DNA of 64,000 nucleotides from Adiantum capillus-veneris (Eukaryota; Streptophyta; Polypodiopsida; Polypodiales; Pteridaceae). Below the pieces are notes generated by a model. The model did not search any database. It saw only the letters and a list, made by a program, of their open reading frames with translations, and had not been told where the DNA came from. Made by a program: the position numbers and the translations under genes. Below are positions 1 through 10,520 of this stretch, piece by piece (positions within the stretch are counted from its first letter, which is position 1; the number at the start of each line of letters is the position of its first letter). Where the stretch lies: positions 26,291,768-26,355,767 of the forward strand of contig CM043948.1 of assembly GCA_014529385.2 (NCBI GenBank), given 5' to 3'.

Positions 1-1
1 A

Positions 2-217
2 GAGGTTTGTGCAGAGATTTTGGGGCTTAGGAAAAAGAGATGCAACACTGAAGAGCGCGCCACACCAAAGAAAAAAGCTAAGGTTGCACCCGAGCCTCTA
101 GAGCCTACTCCAAGAGGTAAAAAATCCAAGGAGCCTTCATTTGCTCGAAAAAAGACTAACCTCCAAGCATCCAACCTTAAACCTCCCAAACCAAAGTCCT
201 GCAAGAAACTTCTGTAG
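2..217 (+). CDS. C-terminal part of a lysine-rich hypothetical protein
   Basis: The frame is open from the window's left edge to a TAG at 215-217, so only the C-terminal end is visible. The roughly 70 visible residues are very rich in Lys, Arg and Pro, with runs such as PKKKAK that look like a nuclear localisation signal. An AT-rich stretch with an AATGAA-like element follows at about 285, compatible with a 3' UTR. I recognise no domain and cannot assign a function. It could be the end of a transposon-encoded protein, because the neighbouring ORF at 593-1555 is also a repeat-like pseudogene. That it is coding at all rests on composition and openness alone. Confidence 0.25.
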   Translation, partial: EVCAEILGLRKKRCNTEERATPKKKAKVAPEPLEPTPRGKKSKEPSFARKKTNLQASNLKPPKPKSCKKLL

Positions 218-330
218 GCCCTATTAACCTTTTGTCCTTTGTAGCCTCTTTGTAATTTTGTCTTTGTACCCTCATTTTGATGATAATGAAACGAAGGCTT
301 TATTTTTCGTTCACTAGTTGTTTATTGCTC

Positions 331-429
331 ATTGATTGTCTATTTATTGTACTCATATTGTTCATTGACTGTCTATTTATTGTACTCATATTGTTCATTG
401 ACTGTCTATTTATTGTACTCGTATTGTTC
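331..429. repeat. 33-bp tandem repeat, three copies
   Basis: Three consecutive 33-bp units start at 331, 364 and 397. They differ at only a few positions. The period is a multiple of three, so one frame stays open across the array and encodes an 11-residue hydrophobic repeat; I regard that as incidental. The rest of 218-592 is AT-rich with no recognisable feature. Confidence 0.85.
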
Positions 430-592
430 TTTCCGACATCATCATGAGCATCTTCAAGTAGAGCTTATTTTTTTCTCTCCAGTATCTCCTGCCAAGTGGA
501 CTATTGCAGCTTGGAAGGTATACTTTTCAAGTGTATTTTGAAAAGGTTAATATGTCAGTCTGATTGAGGTTTTTAAGGCATGGTACTTGTCT

Positions 593-1555
593 ATGGCAGA
601 ACTTAGCTGGATTGGAGATGTTCAAGAACCAGATGAGAAGGTTGAAGACATAGTAGCTAAGTAGGATGCAGAGCAGGATGCAGATGTAACACCAGATAAA
701 GTAGAGGAAGACCAGGAACCAACAGTTTGCCCCGAGATTGAGGAGATTTCGCCAAACTGCCCTGGATGGGGATATCTTGTTTCGAATTTCTGCAAGATCA
801 AAAAGCTCATCATCCTTAATCTCGATGGACTATTCGTGAAACGAGATGTAACCAAACGTGATCCAAAGACTGGACAACTTAAACACCCTCCACGTCTAGC
901 TTCTGACAGAGTTAAACTAAAAAGAGTGGACGAGAAGTTGTGGATCTACTACCGTAGAGATGTTGAGCAATTTGTTTGGGATTTGAGGCAAATAGCAAAT
1001 GCAATGATTTGGAGCACTTGTACTGCTGCTAACATTGAGCATATCCTCAGTACATGTTGGCCGGACATATGGGAACATAGGACTTATTACTTTAGGGATC
1101 TCTTCTCAAACTGGCAATGTGAAAAGTGGTTGTATTTTGAAGAGATTGCTGGAGATCTAAGAGACCTTGCAGGTGAACCTATGTCTTTCAAGCCCCTTTA
1201 CCATGTTTGGAACAAGTTTCCAGAATAAGACTCCTCTCGGACATTGCTGGTAGATGACTCCACATATAAAAATATGCGCAGTGTTTGGGACAACTGTATA
1301 TGTCCACCCACCTTTGAGCCTCTTGATGAAGAACAAGACCCTGATTACCTCACGCGCACATTGTTGCCATGGCTGTGCAGATGGGCACTAACCCCCAATA
1401 CCCTGGAGTATACAAAGGCAAACCCCATCATCAATCCCAAAGATGAACTTTCGAGTCTAGTCTTTGAGCACTTTGTTATAAATGGAAATGAAAGAGATTG
1501 TACATCCGGAAGTGCCAGAAATGTTATATATTGTACATTCTTGGTGGATATGTAG
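593..1555 (+). pseudogene. FCP1/NIF-type (HAD superfamily) phosphatase-like pseudogene
   Basis: One reading frame runs from ATG 593 to TAG 1553-1555, interrupted by TAG at 662 and TAA at 1226. The protein has the layout of plant NIF/FCP1 domains: KKLIILNLDGLFV near 795-835 at the site of the catalytic DxD motif, IWSTCTAANIEHIL (about 1012-1055) at the Ser/Thr motif, a 'KPLYHVW' segment, and LLVDDSTYKN (about 1244-1273) at the C-terminal acidic DD motif. Family members dephosphorylate phosphoserine, for example on the RNA polymerase II tail. Here the nucleophilic first Asp of DxD reads Asn (AAT), so the domain would be inactive even without the two stops. It lies upstream of hairpin-motif DNA like that in the neighbouring transposase-like gene, so it may be part of a mobile element rather than a host gene. 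The family call is fairly secure; its origin is inference. Confidence 0.7.
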
Positions 1556-1624
1556 ACGTTTCTGGATGATTGTTGTAATATAGTTTTTGTAATATACAGA
1601 AGTTATGGCACTTTACTGTCTCTG

Positions 1625-1920
1625 CACTTCTGAATGTCTCAGAACCACTTTTTAGTGGTGCTAAACCCCTAAAACGTGGTTAAATTTTTATTATGTTAGT
1701 GCAACAGTTTTTCTGGAACTGCAACACCATTTAATGGTGATGTTTGGGAGGAGTGGTGAAGCATTCTTAACCACTTTTTAGTGGGGCTAAATCACTTTTA
1801 GTGGGGGCTAAACCGCTTTAGTACCACTAAAAAGTGGTAAATTTTTATTGAGTTTTTCTGAAACTGCAACACTTTTTAGTGGTGATGTTTGGGGGGGGAG
1901 GGGGGAGTGGTGAAGCATTC
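1625..1920. repeat. Hairpin-motif repeat (CCACTTTTTAGTGG type), two diverged ~155-bp units
   Basis: Several short dyads of the form CCACT-TTTTA-GTGG or ACCACTAAAAAGTGGT occur here. Shared blocks such as AAATTTTTATT (about 1681 and 1838) and GGAGTGGTGAAGCATTCT (about 1750 and 1900) show an imperfect duplication of about 155 bp. The same motif dominates 3890-6188. No gene is visible between 1556 and 2146 apart from this array. Confidence 0.7.
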
Positions 1921-2146
1921 TCAAAAACCAACATGTCAATTCCATCATACGTTTACACCAATTCTATCTTGTTCAATCTTTCACTAGATGATATAAAATC
2001 AGATTTGATTGAAAATTAAAAGGGCATGCTATTGTATATTGCCTCATGGTTTTCATTGGAAAGTTCGAACACTTCTCCTATGCCATCGAGCACTACAGGC
2101 TCCATAGGGAACTTTATTGCCCTTATCAAGTGGGAATATATGAAAG

Positions 2147-3889
2147 CTACTGCTTGTTATCCCACAGCTCATACAAGTTTTCTTGTAGGGATTTATACCA
2201 ATGGCCCGTGACCATATAAGTATGCTTCTCTATCTTGTTGCCCCATGCATCAATTTGCTCGTTAGTTGTTAGGCCCTTAGCTACTACACACTTCGAAATG
2301 TAGAAGTCAACAGCCTCCTCATTATTCTCTTCATAAGTGACAACAAAATTGTCTCCAGGTGTGAAAGCATCACTTAAGGAATCATAATGACCTGCATAAG
2401 TGGCACCATGGAACTCCTCATCGTCTGAGTCTCCGTATGACTGGGAATCATTAGCAAGTGGCTCCAAAGTGTGATATTGCCACGTCTTCCATGTGATCTG
2501 CTCATAAACTTTCTCCAATGGCCAAGCCTGCAAGGAAAACAAAAGCATGACAACCGTTTTGATCGCAATGCATAAGTGTTGTTCTCAGAATACCCATTCA
2601 CACAGTGCATTGCTCTTGAGCCCTTCAATGGTTTGCAGTCCCATTGATGGGATCGCTGAACATCGCCTAGCTTGACCTCCCAGAACACCCTACTGACCTC
2701 CCTCTTTTGCTTGTCATACATAGTAGTTGCTCCAGTACTGAGATGCATTCTAAAAAAAGAGACAACTTCAACTACACAAGTCAACCGCACGTTATTTTTC
2801 TTCAATTTCTCATGAGTTAGAGCCCTTTTAATGACAGCCCCAGCCCCATCATGTTCCCCTTTCCATGTCCTGAGAGAAAAAATTTCCAATTCATTTCCAT
2901 GCCAGTAAGGCTCCAATATCTAGCAACAAAGTAAAACGGTCGCTTTGCTTTAAATTGTGAAGCTGCGCCATCTGACCAAACCCAATGTTTTTTAAAGATT
3001 AGCCCTTGATCTCTCAACCATTGAGCATGTAAGAGAAAAGCATGCTGCACAAATAAGGTGTCATGTTGTTTATCATCTGAGACAAAAAAGTGCATGGTCT
3101 TCTTTATTGCACCTGATGAGATGCGGAAATAAGTAATCAGGACAAAGATAGTGACCTGATTAGTGTACCAATGCATTGACTGGATCTCGTTTTGCTCCTT
3201 GAAGGAGTAGTTCTCTACAAAGTCAACGACGGAGACAACCACATCATCTGGAAACAAAGAAATGCAGTCCTTGAACTGTTGTGCTTGCCACCTAAATATA
3301 AAATTGTGAGTGACATACTTCTTCAAGTGATCTTGGTACACTCGCAAAAGTTCTCTAGGCAGCATTTTCTTGGGACAATGTCTTTCACAGTGCTCTTTCT
3401 AGCTTCATTGTTTAATCCAGTAGCACCCACTATATTTTCAAAAAACTTCACAGATACTTGCTTACTCTACTCAACTTCTTCTCTTGGAGAGATCTGAATA
3501 TTACCTACACTGCATGCATTGCATGTTCCCATTAAGCATTGGTAGCTATGGAAACTATGTTCTGCAAGTATAGGGCAGAGTATAGACTCCAACAGTGAAG
3601 TGGTACTCATACTTGAATTTTTGTAGGCAAGACATCCATGGTTGACAACTTCATCATGATGAAGGCATATAGGGCAGCTGCACATGCAGCAAGAACCATG
3701 AAGATCAAAACTTCGAGTCCGCATGTGATTTACTGCCTCTTTAAGGAAAATCATTTGTACATGCACAATACAACAGCAGGTGTAGCGATCCATCAATTTT
3801 CTGACAAAGAACGGTTTCATAGACTCGAAGCAACGTTGCAAAATCTGAATATCGGCATACTTTGTCTTGAATCTTAAATAAAGCTCCAC
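2147..3889 (-). pseudogene. Transposase-like protein, C-terminal exon(s), 'SDG...HGKG...DGAG' family
   Basis: Read from 3889 down, successive pieces in shifting frames match one protein. The order is: an FESMKPFFVRK-TCCC segment (about 3889-3690), a cysteine-rich stretch, VDFVENYSF..Q.EIQ..HW (about 3240-3150), WSDGAASQFKAKRPF (about 2970-2925), then SGHGKG (about 2870) and, after a frameshift, EHDGAGAVIKRALTHEKL (about 2855-2800). An acidic C-terminal part with GDNFVVTYE (about 2350) ends near 2147. This motif series recurs in repeat-associated proteins of many eukaryotes. Conserved Asp residues plus HGKG suggest a DDE/D-type nuclease, but I cannot name the superfamily. Frame changes near 2860 and 2500 and a non-coding gap at 3366-3466 mark it as decayed, unless some gaps are introns. 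It joins the N-terminal exon across the intron at 3890-6188. Confidence 0.6.
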
Positions 3890-4317
3890 CTGCAATATAC
3901 ATGTATATAAATGTTAAAAATAAACTTAGCATTCAAAACTGGTTAAATTGTTTCAAAACATTAAAAAGTGATTCTATATCACTAAAAACTGGTGTGCACC
4001 ACTAAAAACTAGTAATGATACATTCAGTAGTATTGTTTTACCTGTGAAAATAATGCACCACAAATACAAATTAGTGTAGAAACTAGTAACCATACAAAAA
4101 GGTAGAATATTAAGAGGTTGTGTGAGGACAACTTAATAATGGTGAGAAACTGCATTCAGTGTAGCTAAAAAGTGGTTTGGGATGACTTAAAAGTGAATTC
4201 AAACCACTTCACAGTGATGAACCGCCAATAAAAAATGGTGTGCACTGCTTGAATATGGTGGGCAACGATTAAAAAGTGGTGAGTAAGGACATGAAAGTTC
4301 TGGGGAAGTTCAGAACT

Positions 4318-4661
4318 AGCACTTAAAAAGTAGCTGGGAGGGACAAAATACTAGGCGACAGACCAGCATTAGCACTAGATAGTAGTCCAACACAACTTGA
4401 AAGTGGAGGAGCTCTTGTGAAAAGTGTTTGATGACCACTTTAGAGTGGTGAGCGACTAGTTCAAAGTGGCCAGTCACCAATTAAAATCTAGCACTTAAAA
4501 AGTAGCTGGGAGGGACAAAATACTAGGCGACAGACCAGCATCAGAACTAGATAGTGGTCCAACACAACTTGGAAGTGGAGGAGATCTTGTGAAAAGTGCT
4601 TCATGACCACTTGAGAGTCGTGAGCAACTACTTCAAAGTGGGCAGTCACCACTTCGGAACG
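4318..4661. repeat. 172-bp tandem duplication inside the intron array
   Basis: The block starting AGCACTTAAAAAGTAGCTGG at 4318 is repeated at 4490. Internal landmarks such as CTTGTGAAAAGTG (about 4413 and 4585) keep the 172-bp offset. Few substitutions separate the two copies. Confidence 0.85.
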
Positions 4662-5450
4662 CAGATTCTGGTCACTTGAATTCGGTTTCTGGCCAGTTGA
4701 AAGCGAGAACTTGCCGCTTGATTGCAGCAACAAGGTTTTAGCTACCACTTGAAAGTGGTGTCTTGCCACTTGGGAGTGGTGCCTCATCACTTGCATGGAG
4801 TGATGACTGACGTAGTGACTTAGCACATGAAAGTGGTGTCTCACCACTTGATGACCACTTGAAATTAGTGAGCAACTACTTCAAAGTGGACAGTCACCAC
4901 TTGAACGCTGATTCTGGTCACTTGAATGCGGTGTCTGGCCACTTGAAAGCGGGAGCTTGCCGCTTGATTGCAGTGACCAGGTTTAAGCTATCACTTGAAA
5001 GTGGTATCTCACCACTTGAGAATGGTGAGAAACTAGTTCAAAGTGGGCAGTCACCACTTGAACGTGGATTCAAGTCATTCGAATGCGGTCTTCGGCCACT
5101 TGAAAGTGGTGTCTCACCAATTGCATGGAGTGATGACTAACGTAGTACTTTGCACATGAAAGTGGTGTCTCACCACTTGATGACCACTTGAGAGTGGTGA
5201 GAAACTAGTTCAAAGTGGGCAGTCACCACTTTAACGCGTTTTCTTGTCACTTGAATGCGGTGTCTAACCACTTGAAAGCGGGAACTTTCCGCTTGATTGC
5301 AGTGATAAAGTTTTATTTACTACTTGAAAGTGTGTCACACCACTTGGGAGTGGTGCCTCACCACTTGCATGGAGTGATGGACTGACGTAGTGACTTAGCA
5401 CATGAAAGTGGCTTCTCACCACTTGAATGCGGTCAGACACCATGTGAAAG
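4600..5450. repeat. Higher-order tandem repeat of CCACTTGAAAGTGG-type dyads
   Basis: The array is made of short units, each containing one or two dyads (CCACTT-GA-AAGTGG and variants). Longer blocks recur: GATGACTGACGTAGT followed by GCACATGAAAGTGGTGTCTC near 4801, 5128 and 5385, and CGCTTGATTGCAGTGA near 4712, 4960 and 5291. The higher-order spacing is about 250 or 330 bp. Open frames on both strands here (for example 4488-4847 and 4859-5140) are products of the repeat and not genes. Confidence 0.75.
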
Positions 5451-6188
5451 TGGTTTTTATACGTGTAAGTGTTGTGTGCACCGCTTCATTGTGGTGTGAT
5501 AGCACTTGTAGGTGTTTACTAACAAAATGTGTTCAAACTCCACTAATATGGTTTTGGTTACCATCATAAGGTGGTGGTCACCATTCGTGCAGCAGTAGTA
5601 AAAAGTCTATGGCACTACTATAATTGTTGCACCATGACTAAAAGTTGCTACATTACTTGGAAAAAGTGAGTTGCACCACCAAAAACGTTTGCACCTGTAA
5701 CACCCCTACGAGTTTGTAAAACACGTCTATGAGCATTGGGTAAACAAGAATTTTTAGTGGGTGAACACCACTTTGTAGGGTTTACGGTGAAGCGTTGGTG
5801 CATTTCTAGTAAAAACTGGTTCTTAAACATTAAAACCTGCTGTACAAAACATTAAAAACTGGTTCAAACACACTAAAAAGTGGTGTGGAAACACAAGTAA
5901 AAGTGCTTCAAAAACATTTAGAACTATTGATCAAATTTTAGAAGTGGTTCAGATACAATTAGAGACCAGTATAGTAATTTTTCACCACTTTTTAATGTTG
6001 CAAAACCACTAGAAAGTGGTGCAAAACACCAAAACAAGTTGTAGCACTAATAAAAAGAAGTATAGAAACATAATGTTGTGGCAGTAATGAGTTGTAGCAC
6101 CAATAAAAAGTGGTATAGAAACATAATGTTGTAGCAGGAATATGAGTTGTAGCACCAATAAAAAGTGCTAAAAAAATATATCAATTAC

Positions 6189-6922
6189 CCGAGGCTCCTC
6201 AAGAAGGTGGATTGGATGCTTTACATATGAACATCTAGCTAGTCTCTTACTACAAACATCTTTCTTGTTGGGGGACACCCTCGTCTCATCCGTCCAAAAT
6301 TGAAAGACTATGTCTTTAACAGTTTGAGTGATGTGAGTTCTCCGTGCATCATCTCTATGACACGCAGATGCAGGGAACGAACCATCGGATTCACTTGACA
6401 CTATTAAGTGATGTTTGGCAGAATATAAGTTTCTTTTGTGGATCCCCATAAGCTTGGCAGCTTTCGGTATGCTCACATCAGTGTTTTGCTCCTTGCTTCC
6501 ACCATTCACCAACATTATCATTGCTAATTTCTTCACAAAAAACTCGTCTGAAGATCTTGGGACCTTCACATGATTCAAAGTGTTGCGGATGTTTCTCAGC
6601 ATAATTGCTTCCAACTCTTTGGATTTACTCTGCATAGTAAGAAGCAAGGATGTTGAAGAAGTTCATCAAAGATTTCCTTCCTACCACTTGCATCCATTCC
6701 CGCGGTTAATGTATCAAAGTGTTGTACCATGGATTGACATATCCGTCATTTCTTTCTTTCATCCATCTCCCCTGTATTGCTTTCCGTCACAAAGTTGACC
6801 GTTGCCTTACGTTGCTTTTGTTTCTGAGCAGCCCAATATTCCCTCATTAATTTTCTGCGCTGAATTTGAGCTTCTCTACTCAATGACGATGAGCTGATAG
6901 ACAGTTCTTCATTGTGCTCCAT
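6189..6922 (-). pseudogene. Transposase-like protein, N-terminal exon
   Basis: I prefer the ATG at 6922-6920 because the open frame just upstream contains TTCTTGTAG, a plausible splice acceptor. The first part is polar and basic (RRKLMREYWAAQKQKQRK, about 6865-6810). After a frame change near 6650-6745 the second part (6647-6189) holds a helix-turn-helix-like segment (AAKLMGIHKRNLYSAKHH, about 6450-6400) and TRVSPNKKDVCSKR (about 6290-6250) leading to KHPIHLLEE at the exon end. That motif pair is characteristic of the N-terminal region of the same family as 2147-3889. One frame difference between the two halves means this copy is probably defective or that a small intron lies at 6650-6745. 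Confidence 0.5.
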
Positions 6923-7079
6923 TGTTGCAGTACTTTCAAAGGATTTCTCTACAAGAAATACAATACAAATCATAACTACACGCTATACTTTTAATTAATA
7001 CATGGCACTTCTTGCACTAATTAGCAAGATACTAACAAAGCAAAATAAGTGTTTACATACCTCAAGTAGAAGAGGAACC

Positions 7080-7094
7080 TATAGAGATAGAGTT

Positions 7095-7140
<46 letters not shown>

Positions 7141-7193
7141 TGCTAAGAGAGAGAGAGATGAGCGCGAGCTCAGACACAAGAGGAGCCATGCTT

Positions 7194-7253
<60 letters not shown>

Positions 7254-7260
7254 GGGGGCT
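7080..7260. repeat. (GA)n arrays ending in a 16-nt poly-G run
   Basis: GA dinucleotide arrays at about 7097-7134 and 7197-7242 are separated by degenerate GA-rich sequence. The second passes directly into 16 consecutive G at 7243-7258. The open frames that translate as RERERE are artefacts. The rest of 6974-7549 holds no recognisable gene. Confidence 0.9.
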
Positions 7261-7549
7261 GAGCGATACAGAAAGCTCAGCAAGAGCTCTCTGAGAGAGA
7301 GACAGAGAGGAGCTAGATAGAGCTCCAAGAGAGATCCCAGAGACAAAAAGCTCAGACAGGTTGTAGCGGGAAAGAAGCGGCGGACAATAACCCAGCGTTC
7401 AACAGTAATTGTGGTACATTAGGAGACTTAATTGACGTATCTTTATTCTTTTTGAGATTTGAAGCACTTTTAAAACACCCACTTTTAAGCGCAAAAAAGC
7501 AATGTCCTTGACATTACTTTCCAGGCCACCTATACATGCTTTCACCCAG

Positions 7550-7887
7550 TAACCTTATCCAAAAGCTTGAGGTGTTTCTCACATGCTTAAATGACTAAAG
7601 TTTTTGAAGAATTCAGTTCAAAGATAACTCTCAAGAGCCATGAATGTTTCCATGCTTGATTGACTAAGTGATCCTTGAAGTATTCCATTCAACCAAATGA
7701 CTTAATAAGCATAAAAGAAACATGTTCAAATGATCCTCCACATGTGGCTCTCATGATGTGTTTGAATGCTATTGGATAGGTTTTAAAGGGGTCCAATGAG
7801 AATCTAGATACATAAAAATAAATAATTAAGTTCTTTCTCTCAAAAGAGGAAAAAGAGGGCACATGTCCAAATGAAATAATAAAATAA

Positions 7888-7943
<56 letters not shown>

Positions 7944-8680
7944 GGACCAAGCATGAGAGGGGGGGTATACTCTCCCACACACACACTCTCTCTCATTGTG
8001 GGGAGTGAAAAATGCAAGAGCTCCATCTCCTTCTCCAAGCTTGTTGAGAAGTGGAGAGCCTACACCAACACTCTTGGCTATGGAATGCAAATCCAACCAA
8101 GGGCCATGCTTCAATGTTTAATCTTGCCATCTTCTTCATCTTCATTACTATGCTATTATGCTATGCTAAGCAAGAAGAGTGACGATAAGTGAGGAACTAT
8201 TTCTTTTTCCTATGGATGATTTTTCTTCCTCTTCCCTACCCTCATTCCCTGCTAGCTCTCCCCACCTTCGAAGGTGTTTGAGGCCTTGGGACTGAGGCTT
8301 GGGATAGTTAATTCTTTTTGCAAAGTTTATGTTAAGCTCATGATGCATGAAGCTTTCCATCTTCATAGCATCATGAAGGTCACAAGGAACACAAATATTC
8401 TATTGTAACAAGTCTCTCTTGATGGGAGAATCTTTAATGCAAACACCTTTTGGAGGGGGGACCAACTCGAATTAAATACGGTCCTTAACTATTATCATGT
8501 TCTCTAATACTCTCTCTTGCAAAAGTAATGTTCTTCATTCCAAGTTAACTAAGTACTATGTTTATGTTGCTACCATCAATTAAGTTCACCCTCGATGTTC
8601 TCAAAGTAATCTCACAAAAAAGCTCATTCTAATTCTCTTAATTCTGCTATTATCAAAGTTCATAGGCCATTTCCATTACA
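7550..8680 (+). mobile_element. 5' LTR of chromovirus A, truncated at its start
   Basis: This segment aligns along its length with 14546-15671, the last three quarters of the complete LTR at 14207-15671. It ends in ...CCATTACA immediately before the primer binding site. The first ~340 bp of the LTR, including its TG start, are missing and are replaced by unrelated DNA before 7550. An (AG)n array at about 7890-7941 lies inside the LTR and is much shorter in the partner copy. Confidence 0.85.
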
Positions 8681-8681
8681 T

Positions 8682-8693
8682 TGGTATCAGAGC
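8682..8693 (+). other. Primer binding site of element A (initiator tRNA-Met)
   Basis: TGGTATCAGAGC lies one base after the LTR end. It is the usual complement of the 3' end of plant initiator tRNA-Met, used to prime minus-strand DNA synthesis. The following 8694-9097 is the untranslated leader. Confidence 0.9.
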
Positions 8694-9097
8694 ATTTGGT
8701 TTCTCTTTTCTTGCTTAAGAAGAGAGGTCCCTAAGTAGCCTATTAATAGTTGATTTTTTTAGTTATATTAGGGTAAGTGGGATTGGGATCTATTATCGGT
8801 TTTATTGAGCCCACTATCTGGGATATGGTGCACACCACCTCGGGAGCTTTGGTCTTAAAAATGGGATCTTTTTAGATTTGCCTATGGATTTACTATTATT
8901 GACCCATAAGAAGTCCAAAAGGAGCTATCCCTTGGCAATTTTTCTATGTTAGACCCATCCCACTACTCTCTATAATTAGTCAATTCGAGGCGTGGGTGTA
9001 GATACTTAAGTGCCTATTGTGAAAGGCTAAGAGAAGCAGCAACTAAGGTTTTGAGTTGCCAAAGAATACACTAAGTAAACACATAAGTATAATTAGC

Positions 9098-10520
9098 ATG
9101 GCTGACAATAACCAAGAGAGTAAAATGAACATTGATAACTTTGATTTTGCAGACGAAGGTGCTAATGATGATGTCCCCCATGTTTATCAAATATCTTGTT
9201 ACTAGGTTGCATCAATCTATGAGAAACCCTACTTTGCAAGCTGAAGTTAACAACTTTGTGCTTATGGGATTTCCCTTCCTCTCAAAGAGGAGAGAGAGCT
9301 TAGGAGGCCTCTTTATGAGACCCCCAAAAGAAACTCTCTCCCATACGAGAAAATTAATCCAAATAACAAGAAATTAATGAATCCCTAAGTTCCTCTAAAG
9401 ATGTGGCTCCACGAAGATGGCGGTCTAGACGATCGTCAACTCCTCCCATAAGAAAACGGTCAACACACAGTCCTTCTCCTTGTCACTCCAAAAGGGAAGA
9501 GAGGAAACAACGAAAGAAAAGGTCAAGAAAGAGATCACCCTCTTCACCTTCCTCCTCTCCTGATGAAATCTATGTCTATTCTCCTAGAGAATACAAGAGG
9601 GGAGGACATTGCAAATCACACCCTGCATGGTGAAGATCACAAAAACTCAAGAAGTTCAAAGAGGGAGGAAAGAGTATCTCTTTTCTCACCTACGATGGCA
9701 CCTTTGGTGCCACCGACAAAGTATTGGCCTTCATTCAACAATTTGATGCGGCCTTTGGAAAAGAGGGCTTCATGGAGTCCTCCAAGCTACGCCATGTATC
9801 TATGCACTTCCAAAAATCGGCTCGTGAATCGTGGGCTAGCCTTTGTGGCAATGGTGATGCCCCAAAGACATGGAAAACTATACGAGTTTCCATCAGGAAG
9901 CAATTCCTTGCAAGCGATGTAGAGGACAGAATACTTACCAAATGGTGTAGTTTGAAGCTTCTCTCACATGAGTCTATTCACAAATATGTGGACATGTTTT
10001 GGGACTTACATTTCAAGGCTACTGTCTTCTAAAACATAGACTTTGCTGAGCAAAAGGAAGAATTTTGTGTGGGATTACCTGAAGAAATGGCTGAGTATGT
10101 CAACTCCCAATAGCCTGGTTCTATCACCGAAGTAATCCACCACACCCTGGTTGCTTCCCGCATCAATTTCCAATAAGGGGATAGAAGAAATGTTAAACCC
10201 ATGGAAAACAAAGACAAAAATGATGCAAAGGGGGAAACCAATGCCCAAAATTCTTCCCAAGGCACTTTCTACAACAACAACAATAGGTCCAAGGTGAAGG
10301 GAGTTTACAAAGGTAAAAACAAACTCTCTCATGAAGAGCTTGAATCTTTTCGCAAGGACCATAAGTGGTTTAAGTGTGGGGACCAAGGACATGGCTATCG
10401 TTATTGCCCCAAGAAAAATGCTTGCAATGAGACTCCTAGGGCTTCCACCATTGAAGCTCCAGTAGAGGATGCTCATTGCAAAAGAATCATCTCTCTCGTA
10501 TGCTTGGGGAAAGGTAAGTA
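9098..10520 (+). pseudogene. gag: Gag of Ty3/gypsy chromovirus A (degenerate)
   Basis: Starting at ATG 9098, the product begins MADNN and soon meets a TAG. An Arg/Ser-rich section (about 9403-9600) follows, then a retrotransposon gag domain (about 9655-10170, with the WASLCGNGD and EFCVGLPEEM segments). The C-terminal CCHC-like zinc knuckle WFKCGDQGHGYRYC is at about 10368-10409. Gag packages the element RNA into cytoplasmic virus-like particles. Several in-frame stops (for example near 9630, 10030 and 10110) and frame changes break it. Element B (16085-17480) carries the same protein with a partly different set of lesions. Confidence 0.85.

Larger units (their letters stand above)
3890..6188 (-). 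other. Predicted 2.3-kb phase-0 intron of the transposase-like gene, filled with hairpin-motif repeats
   Basis: On the minus strand the N-terminal exon ends ...CCT CGG at 6189, followed directly by GTAATT (donor at 6188-6187). The downstream exon begins GTG GAG at 3889 after TATTGCAG (acceptor AG at 3891-3890). Joining them keeps the frame (phase 0). The joined order, a 'KHPIHLLEE' segment followed by 'LYLRFK...FESMKPF', is the order known in this protein family. The interior is noncoding and consists largely of CCACTT/AAGTGG dyads and tandem duplications. Confidence 0.6.

Noticed and set aside
4488-5140. Open frames 4488-4847 (minus) and 4859-5140 (plus) with repeated His/Gly-rich peptides
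   Set aside because: They are translations of the CCACTT/AAGTGG dyad array inside the intron. Periodicity explains the openness and no domain is present.
4600-5450. Possible CRISPR-like array of regularly spaced short palindromic repeats
   Set aside because: The spacers are themselves repeated, spacing is irregular, the motif is degenerate, and the genome is a plant.
8682-8693. Possible tRNA-Met gene fragment
   Set aside because: Only the 12-nt primer complement is present next to an LTR, with no cloverleaf sequence around it.
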